Positions 1 through 10,442 of a stretch of DNA of 28,270 bases are shown in pieces. Numbering within the stretch: position 1 is the stretch's first letter; each line of letters begins with the position of its first letter. The notes beneath the pieces were generated by a model, which worked only from the letters and a program-made list of their open reading frames with translations, had not been told where the DNA came from and searched no databases. The stretch is from assembly GCA_002812745.2 (NCBI GenBank), contig NCSJ02000462.1, forward strand, positions 1-28,270, in the 5' to 3' direction. The stretch comes from Scytalidium lignicola. Its lineage: Eukaryota > Ascomycota > Leotiomycetes. The translations under genes and the position numbers were made by a program.

Positions 1-1508
1 TGCATGAGCTGTGAGCAACCTAAAAGCTGCTGTACTGTAGGCTACTTATAGCCTGAAAGTCATTATATATACAGGGCATTTAGTGTATCGCGCAGGCATG
101 TAGTCTGCGCAATAGCCGATACCGGCGCTTTTGGGTGGATTTAGGTATGTTGCGGGTGGATTTAAGTATCCCCTTAAAAAATCTGACAGCCAAAATCATA
201 TTTGATTATTTGTCAAATAATTAAATTTACGGCGTCGACGATTTGGTTCAATTTTACGGTAAATTTTCGGTGACCGGCTTGTGTGGTGGCCTAGCATATT
301 AGGACTACACCGAGCGAGCTGGGTGCTAAATCTATATATCATATAACTGTTAACTATTGAGCTTGGAATTTTATGTTTTAAATAAAGTCATATCAACCGT
401 TATACGTGTAAGCTTAAAATCATACGTGAAAGAGGTTACACGAGAAAAATATTATCATTGTACAACGATGATCATATGGAATCGCTAGCTAAGATAGCTG
501 ACGAGGCAATGCTAAACGAGAAATAAGATTGTATCAAAGTAAAAGCTCCGGAAGAATCACTTTATATGGTTTTGTTGTAATTACAGCAATTTTAACGACA
601 GTAATATTGTAAGTGATCAAAGATAGTGATGAAGCCTAAGGTTGTGCTGCTATCGGCAATGGTTGTCAATTTAGCTCCACCTAAGAAAATCGGGTTCCGT
701 TGTGGAGCTGTCTAATATTGAATGAGAGGTGCATCCGTCTAGAACTAGGCAAGTTCTAGATCTAGTCATTAAATAAAATGGGGTGAAGGGATCTTTCAAG
801 GAGATAGTCATTGGTACTGTAATGAGATTTTGGTACTATGTCCGTACACGCTAGGCCATGTGTTGTATGTAAGTACTTGCGAATAATTAAGTTAACTATA
901 CGTGCAGGGTTTGCTCTACTGTAATTTGTGTAAATTGGACTATTAGACGAAAATAGGCATTAATTAATTACCCATTGTTTCCAGGTACTAGGTATCCACA
1001 CCTTATATATGGGCTATTATTGCCTCCTGAAACGCGTCACTGATTTTGTATTAGTGCGGCAAACGAATCCAGTAAATCAAACTCTGATTTGTTTTAGTTT
1101 GATTTTAGATGTATGAATTTGGGGAAAAAAGCAGATAAATCCATACTACATTAATCCAGTCGCTGTCCCCTTGTCGTCAAGAGCTTGATATAATTACCAT
1201 TGACTCTTCAATGCCTATTATTTTGATACCTATGTACATTAGTTGACTGTTAAACCAAACTAAGATTATGCTGGACCCTAACCATAGCAGTTTTAAAGAT
1301 GGCTAGGCTCACATTGCCTAGAGTAGGTGCAGACCTTCTAACTGGTCTCGAGCGATTCATCGCAGCCGGTAGCTTGTTCCGGTCACGATTGCCCCAACAC
1401 GAATTGTGACTGTATAGAAGCAAGTCCCTGTCCGGACTCAGACTGATGAAGGATGATTGTCATCGTGTAGCACGAATAGAGGGCTCTGGATTCGTATGGA
1501 AACCACCA
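1..1508. other. Gene-free region upstream of the rhodopsin-like gene's 3' end
   Basis: I see no reading frame with family resemblance here. Composition is moderately AT-rich. A short direct repeat of the form GGGTGGATTTA-GTAT occurs twice near 134-170. A near-perfect inverted repeat, ATTATTTG/CAAATAAT, lies around 204-220. These look like remnants of a mobile element, but I cannot name one. The part nearest 1509 would hold the 3' untranslated region of the minus-strand gene that follows. Confidence 0.5.
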
Positions 1509-2932
1509 TCAAATGGTCAGATTCTTAGTTAAATGTTCCTCGCTCCCTCCACTCTTCTTATTCCACTGCGCCATGTAGTGACCTCCATCGTCTCTGCCTC
1601 GTAAGTTCCTTGCTCTCTTGTCCCAACGCTCGAGTAAGTCCTCCCCATCTAGGGTCCTGCTCAAATGGCCCGGTCCGCCCATATCCAAATCAACACTTTT
1701 CGTCACAAGGATGGTTTTCTTGTCCGGCCACTCATCAGTTGGTTCACGAGTTATTCTACCCCTCGACCATTTATGCGAGGGACGACGGAGATTAAGTGTT
1801 GAGTTCCCATCTTCTGATCTCGATTCCGGAGGCGATCTAGGAGATTCGTGGGTTGGTCTTCTAGTTGGTGATCGGTTTCGAAGAATATACAGGGTTGGGA
1901 AGTTTGCGACAATGGCGGCCGTGAGCGATTCAACAGAGGCCCAGGTTGTGCGGTTTACCTGTTGGAAACCATGTGAAAAGTTAATTGGGAGGCGGATAAC
2001 GGTGATGGCGACGAGGAAGAACCCCAGGGAGAAGAGAGACAAGAGACGAAGTTTGCTAGAACATGATAATTAATTAGCAGTGGAGCTTGAAAAATAATAG
2101 GCCATAAGGCGCGCCCCATGCTTTTAAATTTAATAGGAGGAAAGGAAATTAGGAGCACCTACGCCCATACTGTTTGCCTGATTCCAGCCAAGACTGGTAT
2201 AGGCAAGACTATGAGCAAGACATCGGTAAAGATATTGAGGGCTCCGATGATAATGAGTTGACCTAGAGCTTCGGAGCATGTTCCTATCATTCGCATCATT
2301 ATCAGCATAATCGAACTTAGAGTACCGAATAACAAATGGGTGATAGCCTACCTGGATCAGGAACAACCTGCCAGTAGAGATGAAGTGGTCTGCAATCTGT
2401 GAAGGTTACAACTTGGATGACAATATATGTCGCTCCTAGTATAAGCCAGTAGACCTTCATGACCCTCTCCGCCCAAGGAAGTACGCCAAGGACTCGTTTG
2501 TACAAACACATGACGACGCATTTCTGCAACCAGATACTGGAACACGCAAACCGATTAGGAAAAGTAGATAGAATAGCAAGACATTTTTTCATCTTCTTCT
2601 TCTGATGCCACATACTATGAATTATAAAAAGTTCGATTGACCAGGGTCAACTTGCTACCGATTTCTCGCTGGTAGATTTCCTTGGGCGTAAAGACATGAT
2701 GCAAGCGAACACTTTGCGCGATGTTGTTGCTTCCCCAGATGAGGACAACATGAATTGTCGCGCATCGCGCAATGATGAAGAAGATACAGGCCATGGTAAT
2801 GTAATCGCTAACCTCGAATTTTTGGGCGCGAACTTTGCGTAGGATGAGACGCAAAGCCATGATGCTGATGGCCAGCCATGTGAAGGCCCACATGATGGCG
2901 AGCGTCTGGACGGTGTCGGCAGATAGCGCCAT
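1509..2932 (-). CDS. Seven-transmembrane fungal rhodopsin-domain (PTH11-like/SAT4) integral membrane protein
   Basis: Four exons on the minus strand: 2932-2616, 2536-2352, 2283-2163 and 2055-1509. The introns are 79, 68 and 107 nt, all GT-AG. The spliced frame is 1170 nt, or 389 residues. Seven hydrophobic segments lie at about 10-31, 44-66, 104-122, 133-152, 176-199, 210-230 and 248-266. Family hallmarks are FEVSDYIT (39-46), IGSKLTLVNRTFYNSY (91-106, across the first splice), FTDCRP then WQVVPDPGTC (151-170, across the second splice) and NIFTDVLLIVLPIPVL (184-199). These match the fungal rhodopsin domain of PTH11-like and SAT4 proteins, a large plasma-membrane family, some of whose members act in surface sensing. 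The C-terminal tail of about 120 residues is charged, rich in R/S/P/D, and probably cytoplasmic. There is no N-terminal CFEM domain. The ligand and signalling role cannot be told from sequence. Confidence 0.88.
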
Positions 2933-4821
2933 GGCTATAACGAGCGAGCGTGAATGGAGTGGGTGTTGTAGATCGAAAAGGCGCTGGACCACTTCGCCTT
3001 CATAGTTGCATGCTGGAAGGAGACAGCGAGTGGTGCAGCAGCGGCGAGAATTGAAGTGGTGAAGAGAAAGGTAATCTTGAGGGCATCCAGGCCTGGAGGA
3101 GGCCGAGTGGGAGCGGGAGGAGATCTTGGACTTAAAAGGGAGGGAGCGGAGGCAAGGAATATGAGGAAAACCACGCCCATGTACCTTCGTGACAGTACCT
3201 CGATGCTACTGTCTCGTTTCCATCGCTCTGGAGTCTGGAAGAAGTTAATGAGATAACGAGGATGGATAGGGCCAGGTCGAATAATCTAGGAAGCGATGAT
3301 CTCGATCCCTTGCCACCTTCTACCACGCGTGTGCCACGCAGAGTGTGATCGCATGGTCATTGCGAATACAGAAACAGTTACGGCTCCGCGCGAGGGTTTG
3401 GAAGAGGCGTGAGAGGGGTGAGGGTCGCCGCTGCACAGAGGGATTCGAGGGTCTTTTCAGCTGCTCGAGTCAATGCGATCAAAAGAATCTGGGGAGTTTG
3501 TCGGCTCCCAGCAGCAACCCCAGGTCAAGTCAATGCGCTGAGACAGGTCTAGGGATAAACGGCCGTTGGATCGCCACAGAGGAAGAATGGCGTGGAAGGG
3601 TTTTACTGTATGGTACCGTACTATTCTTCGGGACCAGTCAGGACCCGTGAGGACCCCTCAGGGTGTTCATTTCATGTTTGGAGTCTCACGCACGTAATAC
3701 TGTAATGAATGAGATCCAAGATCAAAGATCAAAACCGGTACAGTAAGACGACGGATACAGGATCCTCGTTATGATCCGGGCGCTTGGAACCACGCCCGTT
3801 GCAGAGCGGGAAAGAAGCAAAAGACATCAGAAAAGTAATCATGCTATCTCCCTTGACCGATGTCTCCGAAGCATACCGTACTATAGTTGAGCGATCAGCA
3901 TCCGGCCTGCTCCTTCGAGTTATCCCATCCGGATTCGCAGTTGCATCAATTGTCTTGCTCCCTTTTTCGGTATCAAGAGTGGAATACTGCACAGGAGGAG
4001 GTACTGTACTCGTATCATGGATACAGTACCGTATGGTACGATACAAACCCGTAATTACCTCCCACGCCTTCGTACAAAAAAAAAAGCAGAGTTTGCTAGG
4101 AGCGTTGATAGACATTCAAGATTCCCTAGTTCACATACACAACAATTACTGGTAAGTATCGTATTAAGTAACTGGCGTGACTGGTACAGTAATTAGTCTC
4201 CTTTTCTGGCCCAATCGGCACCCACCGACATTTTGCATCGCAAACCCCTGGTTCAGGGACTCCAAGTCCCCTCCCGTGCTGCAATGCAACATTAACCCTT
4301 GCGGTGTAGAACTTCCAACGCCATTGCCGGAGAAACAGCGTCCCTGTGGTCCACACCCAATCACACAGTTGCCCGCAAGCTTTTCCACCAAAAGCACGCT
4401 TTTCTTCTTCATATCGAATCTTTGCAATTACCGGAAGTCGTCTGGCCCTGTTGAATTTCTCTTTCAAGCCAATTAGCACCAATGTCGTGCCACATGGATC
4501 CCCTCAACGTCGTTCCTTTCCGTTCCAAAGTGCCCGCCGCCTGGCCGCCGGTAAAGCTGCTTGGGAAGCGGCCGGTAGCATTGCAGGAATAAAACCCCCC
4601 AGCAGTCTGGATCTTTGTCTTTTGATTGCACAGCAGTTACAGGCAATTCACTCTGCTTTCATCTGTGTCACCAGGACCAAGCACTGCAGCTAAAACTCTC
4701 GCGAGTCGTTGCCTGTTTGACAAGTCCCTTCCCATACAGACTCGGAATCCCTTCAATTGGATTCTCTTGTTTTGCCAAGCCAAAAAAAGGATTGCGTGAC
4801 TTCCAGCAGCACTCATTCGCC
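2933..4821. promoter_or_regulatory. Divergent intergenic region between the membrane protein gene and the secreted hydrolase gene
   Basis: The flanking genes are transcribed away from each other, so both promoters and 5' untranslated regions must lie here. Reading frames in the stretch have no family resemblance and look like chance or shadow frames. Palindromic TAC-N-GTA strings are frequent (near 3613, 3734, 3874, 4000-4036 and 4182). GGACC/AGGACCC units repeat near 3627-3660. Pyrimidine-rich sequence precedes the hydrolase start codon at 4822. No specific factor site is claimed. Confidence 0.5.
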
Positions 4822-6125
4822 ATGTCTTGCTTCAAGTCGGTAACATCCCAGTTGGCTTCCGCAGCCTTGCTGTTGCTGTCCTTCAATCCCTTGACAGGGG
4901 CAATTGCTCAAGGCACATCCTCCACATCCACCACCTCGCCAACCGAAGCATATGCATCACGCCAATACTTCTACGTTGGAGGCGAGTATGTCAATACTAC
5001 CGCTGGGCATCTGTTCTCGAACCAGATGTATGTGGAGAAGCTCACTCCTCAGACTGCTTCGCAACCATATCCATTGGTCTTCATTCACGGACAAGCGCAG
5101 TCCGGAACCGTAAGTAAAACTCTCCTGACCACCACCCCTACGCTACTTGTGGGAAAAGGAGAGAAAGAAGAAATAAGTGCATGTGGCTAATTTTCATCAC
5201 ACAGAATTGGTTGAACAAGCCAGATGGTGGCGCAGGCTGGGCAACGTATTTTTTGAAGGAAGGTTACACGGTCTACATTATTGATCAGACTGAGCGAGCC
5301 CGAAGTGCCTGGAACCCAACTGGTGGTACTGCCCAATCAACATATTCTGCAGAGATCATCGAACAGCGTTTCACGGCTCCTGCAGTCTTTAACCTCTGGC
5401 CTCAAGCCAGTCTGCATACACAATGGCCTGGTGTAAGAATCCCTATTTTTCGAGCTGTATCACCAGAAATCTAACATTTTATATAGACTGGGCTGATGGG
5501 TGACCCAATTTTCGATACCTACTATGCCTCAAACGTACAATTCCAAGCGGATACTATCGTCCAAGAGACAAAGATGCAAAATGCCGGTGCCGCACTCTTA
5601 GACAAAATCGGTGCTGCAGTCTTGATTTCTCACTCCCAAGGAGGTCTCATGCCCTGGGTCATTGCAGATGTCAGACCACAGTTAGTCAAGGCTATCATCA
5701 GCATTGAACCAACCGGTCCTCCCTTCATCGATGAAATCTTCAGCGTCGCTCCAACTCGTCCTTACGGTCTTACGGACATCCCTCTAACTTACCATCCAGC
5801 ACCAGATAACCTTACCGTGCCATTACCAACAATGACGATCCCAAATAACTCAAGCGGCCTCGCAACCTGCCTTATTCAGGCAGAACCGGCTCGTCAACTC
5901 GTCAACTTCAAGAACATCCCTGTCCTTCTGGAGACGAGCGAGGCAAGTTATCATGCTGTTTACGATGACTGCACGTATCAATTCCTCCTTCAAGCCAGTG
6001 TCCCGGCTCAGAGATTGAAGCTGGCCGACATTGGCATCCACGGAAATGGCCACTTGCACTTCATGGAGAAGAACAGTGATCAGATTGCCGCTGTTCTGGA
6101 TTCATGGATCAAGAAGACCGTTTAA
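4822..6125 (+). CDS. Secreted alpha/beta-hydrolase, esterase 713-like
   Basis: Three exons: 4822-5109, 5205-5432 and 5487-6125, with introns of 95 and 54 nt. The spliced frame is 1155 nt, or 384 residues. The N-terminus has a short basic start, a leucine/alanine core and AIAQ near residue 30, a good secretion signal. An oxyanion-type [10 protein letters not shown] segment spans the first splice at about 90-99, followed by [11 protein letters not shown] and a VYIIDQ strand. The nucleophile is Ser222 in SHSQGG. Glu246 in SIEPTGPP lies 24 residues later, and the histidine is probably His361 in HGNGHLHF. From memory, bacterial esterase 713 uses Ser206, Glu230 and His298 with the same 24-residue Ser-Glu spacing, so a Ser-Glu-His triad is likely. 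Family context suggests ester hydrolysis outside the cell; the substrate is unknown. The start was chosen because the signal peptide begins there; a longer in-frame extension to 4615 would bury it. Confidence 0.88.
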
Positions 6126-7011
6126 GTGTGTTTGAGAAAACGAACACGGAAATTTTGATCAAAATTCGCTTCTTTCAAACACTGTATATACTCTTTTAAA
6201 ACATGATGATTGTTATGAATTAAATATTTCTTAGCGTTTCCCACTGTCGCGCCGTGATTAAACTAAGGTAGTCTGATGTCTGATTGATTGATTGGTCCAT
6301 CTTTTTGCCGTGAGTGGATATCTAGTACCTATGAAGCCATATACGTACGGTACGTGGTAGACCTCTCAACATCGATTACCAACTTTTCCCATGGAAGTAA
6401 AGATATAGAAGCTAGACCTAAATGAAAACCCCGTCACGTCTAGACATTATATATTCCAGTATGTTACTTTCTTATTTGCCCGCCAATTTTGTCTTTGCTT
6501 TAAATTCCAGTCTGTCTCACCCACCTGCCGCAGTTCCGTCCCGTGCCGTTTCTCCACAAATAATCTTGGGGACCTTCGACCAAATTAAGGTCGACAATCA
6601 AACCCGTCAAGCCACATTCCACAGATACGGTACGGGGTCATAGCAATACAGTAGTTATCGCGTGGCTTGGCTGAAGCGAATTCATTAATTAGGTTGCAGA
6701 GCTAAGGCTGAGGCGCTTTAAGCCCAAAATTAATTACGGTACTTTTAATTTGCTTTTCTACCGTACTATAATACCCACTCTTGAAAAAACTCTAATTAAT
6801 CCATCCTCATTGGATCGGCTGCTTTAAGACTGACTGGTATCTTAATGCTGCAGGCAATCGATCTACCGGTAATTTTCACGGCTATTCTGAATATTGAAAG
6901 AGACTAGATGTAGACATTAACAGAGTCTATATCGTATCTTAATTTTTCAAATATATTGTCAGATCTCCAAAATGATCATTGGAGTCAGGTAACTCGTACG
7001 GTTGATAGTGC
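6126..7011. other. Convergent intergenic region
   Basis: The hydrolase gene (+) and the SRR1-like gene (-) point toward each other, so this stretch mainly holds the two 3' ends. An A/T-rich tract with AATTAAATA near 6220 could serve hydrolase polyadenylation. An open frame of 73 codons at 6422-6643 has a hydrophobic start but no recognisable relatives, and I do not call it a gene. TACGGTA/TACCGTA-type strings recur at about 6346, 6626, 6736 and 6762. Confidence 0.45.
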
Positions 7012-7183
7012 TCAACCATGGATCTCACTCGAAGGGAATCTGGATCTGTTGAAAAGGGGCTTTAATAAATTAGCAGGTAATGGTAAATTTGAAATAAAGA
7101 AGAGAGAAAATAGATGAATATAATAAATCCCCAGAGATCAAAACAAGACACTAGTTATAAATAAAAGGATAAAAGAGCGAAAC

Positions 7184-8185
7184 TCACGATACCCAAGTCA
7201 CCCGCTCAGACTCATCATCATCAAAAATTTCTTTCTTCCACTCCTTCTTCTCTTCTATCTCTTCCGACGTTACCGTATTCCACATCATCGCAGCCGGCCA
7301 TTGCACATCGGCGACGATCTGCTTCACCGGAACATTTGGACTGATCGAGATAACCAGCGTTCTATCATCAACCTCCAAAAACCCCTTCGGATCCTCCACC
7401 GGTGTAATGCCAATACTCCTGAGGAATTCTTTATCCACGTCACTGTATTCAGGATCTTGAGCAAAGCAACTGATACTAGTGCCATTTTTTGCAGCCAAAA
7501 CTTCTGCTATAGTCTGCACGGCGGCGTGTTGCGTGTAGCAGCGTGCCTCTATTCTTTGATTATCCATCCATGATGGGGATCCCAGAGCAAAGCAGACCAT
7601 TTTATTTATGTAGACAGTCGAGGCGGCGAATTGCTTCCTAAGTGATGTACAAGTTTCACTCTTCATCCATTCCTGGTTGTAATGCGTGAAAGTTCTTTTC
7701 ACCTGGTCTAGGTCTGAAGTTGGGTGTTTGTCGAAATCAACATAGCAGATCGAGACGGGCCTCTGCTCAATCATCTGATCTGGCAAGGTATCTGGATCGA
7801 AATTTGTAAGCTGTTCAATGCTGCTGTACATGATCCGATATGACTCGCTAAACCACAATTAATAAACAAACACAATTCTGGTTTTATCTTTGCTCAGGAC
7901 TCATTTTTCTTGATGACAAGCTTACCAGGTGTCACTGAACCAGTCTGGTACCTTTAGACTGTATTTAATTGCTTCGCCGTCAAAGTTTTTAATATACACA
8001 TGTTCTTTGTTCTCTGATATTTGCCGGTCGAGATCTTGGAGCAAATCCCGGGGAAAGAGTTGTTTTCCTGCTGCATAAGTTTCGAGGATGTATTTGATTC
8101 TTGATGTTGCTTGGGCAATATCGACTTCATAAAACTCTGTAACCAACTCATCTGCTGTTGGCAGCGGTTCGATCGTTTCACCCAT
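7184..8185 (-). CDS. SRR1-like domain protein
   Basis: Minimum model: exons 8185-7926 and 7847-7184 with a 78-nt intron, giving 924 nt or 307 residues. The ATG at 8185 is the first after an in-frame TAA at 8212-8210. The C-terminal half carries the fungal SRR1-like pattern: a hydrophobic strand into a glycine turn (KMVCFALGSPSW), then a QHAAVQTIAEVL helix, a CFAQDPEYSDVDKEFL segment, GITPVEDPKGFLEVDDRTLV and a closing PVKQI-PAAMMWN stretch. SRR1 proteins are linked to circadian and transcription-related functions in plants and mammals; the fungal role is undefined and no enzyme activity can be assigned. The last sense codons abut a perfect donor (GTGAGT at 7187). A 142-nt intron ending at 7046 would replace the stop and add about ten codons, ending at 7012. 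That alternative is credible. The first splice join is less certain than the domain call. Confidence 0.8.
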
Positions 8186-8239
8186 AGACAATGAAGGCGA
8201 AGTATCAAGTTAGTTTTATCAATAAGTGTAGAATGTGAG

Positions 8240-8829
8240 CAGACTTTTGTATCTAATAATTAATGAGTCAAGGCAAGAGAAGAGTAAATGAAAAAGAGGA
8301 TAGGGATGACTGACAAACGCTTTCTCGCTAAAACATGTTGTGTTAGTTCCCTTACCGTCTAATAAAACAGACTATTATTATACGCTAATCTTAACATGAA
8401 CAAAATCTGTTTTTATTTGAAAAGGTAAGTAAAGCTGTTTTACTAACAGTTTTTGGTAAGTTAAGGTAAGCAAAAGTAAGTTGAAAGTAAGCGATAGTAG
8501 ATAGACTAACGTTGAAGGCAACTTGTTTTAACTTCTTGATTACAATTGTTACTAGTTAAAATTGAAAAAGGCTAATCAAGGATTCTTTTAAAGCTAATTT
8601 TAGATCTTTGTTAGCTAAAGTTATACTTTTCAACTTTATTAAACTTCACAAATTTAACTTTATCATATATAAACTTATTTATTTAACCTTTCTTTATTAT
8701 AATTTAAAAACTTAAAAATGATTATATATTTTTTTACACTAAAATGCCGAAATATTTATTAACTTTAAACTTAAGGGTAAACTTGTTTTTATTACTTATA
8801 TTAAGGTTAGTAATGTAAGTAGTTTATAT
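8240..8829. repeat. AT-rich block, probably a RIP-degraded repeat
   Basis: This stretch is extremely AT-rich, most strongly from 8530 on, with recurrent TTTAAACTT, AAAGTAAG and TTAAGGTAAG words and no coding potential. Similar AAGTAAG/GGTAAAGTAAGG words appear in the block at 13190-13325, which suggests two degraded copies of one repeat family, though I could not align them. The block stops at the stop codon of the DUF1868 gene (8830-8832). It also contains the region upstream of the SRR1-like gene start at 8185. Confidence 0.5.
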
Positions 8830-9603
8830 TTAAGATTGTGTCTTGAGAAAAAACTGCCGGCGGAATGCAAACATATCATCGAAATAACAGAATTCTGGCA
8901 CGCCAAGTTCGAGAACACGTGGAATATCAAGAAAATACCCCTGCAACAACGCCGAGAGAGACTCCTCCTGGTCTTGACTCAAAGGAAGTATCCTATAAGC
9001 GATGGCCAAATGGAAGACATATGTGTCGTGGCCTGGATGGCGAAGCTGCAGCAGCTCAGAGAGGCTATCGCGCAGTCGACGTAACCGTTGTTCTTGCGCG
9101 GCGTTAATGGGTGCAAGATGCAGATGAATGCCGCCCTCGCTCAATTCTAATCCTAGAACTGCCATACGGAGAGAAGACTGCGTGCAGATATTAAACCCGG
9201 CAAGCTTCTGCTCGAAGAGGGCATTGCAGCTAGCCAGCGGCGCATCGAGCGACAGGTCTTCTGGCCAGGAATCAGGCCCACGTATCTGATCGCAGACACC
9301 CTCAAAGACTGTCATATGCCAGCTCGGTGGTGGCAGCAGAGTGTAGAACACGGCGAATTTGCTATTTTGAAACTTTTCATAGATTGCTAACAGCGAGCGA
9401 CGGAGCGCACTGTCCGACGGAAGATGACAGATAATGGTATTGCCAGGAAATGGTCGTACGCGGCCGTTAGCTTCGAACTTCTTGCCGAGCCATTTGGTGT
9501 GACTTGCGTGAGCCCCAACAGTTTCTAGAGTTTTGACGGTGGCAGTGGAGCTGTCTTTTTCCAAGTCGTATCGGTATCCGCTGTTACTGAAGGAGGGATC
9601 CAT
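8830..9603 (-). CDS. DUF1868 (2H phosphoesterase-like) protein
   Basis: Single exon of 257 codons plus stop. The ATG at 9603 is the first after an in-frame TAG at 9630-9628. Diagnostic family segments are KWLGKKFEANGRVRPFPGNT (38-57), TLLPPPSWHMTVFEGVCD (88-105) and a C-terminal FCYFDDM near residue 243. DUF1868 belongs to the 2H phosphoesterase superfamily, which is named for two H-x-T/S motifs lining the active site and includes cyclic phosphodiesterases and RNA ligase-like enzymes. The first motif is intact (His96-Met-Thr98). The expected second one reads His198-Leu-Ala200 within YVFHLAIAY, so the hydroxyl residue is absent. The protein may be catalytically weakened, or this branch may tolerate alanine. 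It is divergent from the sugar permease gene and its 3' end borders AT-rich DNA. The substrate is unknown and the protein probably has no signal peptide. Confidence 0.85.
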   Translation of the reverse strand: MDPSFSNSGYRYDLEKDSSTATVKTLETVGAHASHTKWLGKKFEANGRVRPFPGNTIICHLPSDSALRRSLLAIYEKFQNSKFAVFYTLLPPPSWHMTVFEGVCDQIRGPDSWPEDLSLDAPLASCNALFEQKLAGFNICTQSSLRMAVLGLELSEGGIHLHLAPINAAQEQRLRRLRDSLSELLQLRHPGHDTYVFHLAIAYRILPLSQDQEESLSALLQGYFLDIPRVLELGVPEFCYFDDMFAFRRQFFLKTQS

Positions 9604-10442
9604 TGATGGCAAATATGCACCTTGGAGCTATGTTAACGAAACCAGCAGGTGAGATGTGAAAAGAATATGTATCTGGATATTCGGGGGAAAGAACTTGATG
9701 TGTCGATGACTAGCAACTTTGTTTAGCGCTACATATAGCAAATTTAACTGGGAAACGTAGAGTAGAAGGAGTGCAGATATATATCATTGATCTTCTGATT
9801 TCCTCGCTCCCGAAATTGGCAAGAGGTAAAATCCGGGAAGAAATATCTTGTAAGTCGAGGGCCAGCCAACGATAAAACCACTCACCTCATTGGCCTAGCT
9901 TGATCTCCATGAACTTATCTCTAGCCGATTTATTATCTCTAGGCGAGAGAGCAGATCATTTCACATCAATAGCTGAACGCCTCTTAATGTCCAGATTCTA
10001 CGCAACACTCCATGTGAAGACCTAGGGATGAGCTAGTCGGTACCAAATGAGGCGCCATTGCCAGTCGATTACTCTGCGTGGGAGAACCACGAACGTTGAT
10101 GGGATGGGACAGAAATACCCTTGTGATAATTATGGATTATGCGGTCCCGCTTGCTCGCTTGGAGATAATAACTCGGCTGCAGATAAGAAGAGCCCGAGTT
10201 TGCATAGACCTTCTACAGGCTATACTGAGAACTGCTAAATGGCGCTAAAGCTTGTTATTGCATCTTCAATAGTTGTTTCTTCTTAAGGGTTGTGCTTCGC
10301 TCCTTGCTTTCCCTTTTCTAGAGCAGGGAATCAAAAATTATATGACAATTAAGACTGAAATCCTCTGTCTAATACCCCTAAACTTCGTTACACGCAATGC
10401 GTGAGGCCCTATCAAGGACACCTATTCAGTGCCACTATCAAC
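9604..10442. promoter_or_regulatory. Divergent promoter region between the DUF1868 gene and the sugar permease gene
   Basis: Two genes start on opposite sides of this 839-nt stretch, so it should contain both promoters. Several GATA cores are visible (for example near 10165 and 10183). A small frame of 63 codons at 10047-10238 has no recognisable features. The context before the permease ATG (ATCAACATGG) fits a fungal start site. Confidence 0.45.

Noticed and set aside
1618..2073. Plus-strand frame of 151 codons opposite the rhodopsin-like gene
   Set aside because: It lies entirely antisense to the charged C-terminal tail of the minus-strand gene and has no family features, so it is a shadow frame.
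2935..3326. Minus-strand frames upstream of the rhodopsin-like start as extra 5' exons
   Set aside because: The rhodopsin domain already starts normally at 2932, and these frames are proline/serine-rich without conserved motifs or a clear splice link.
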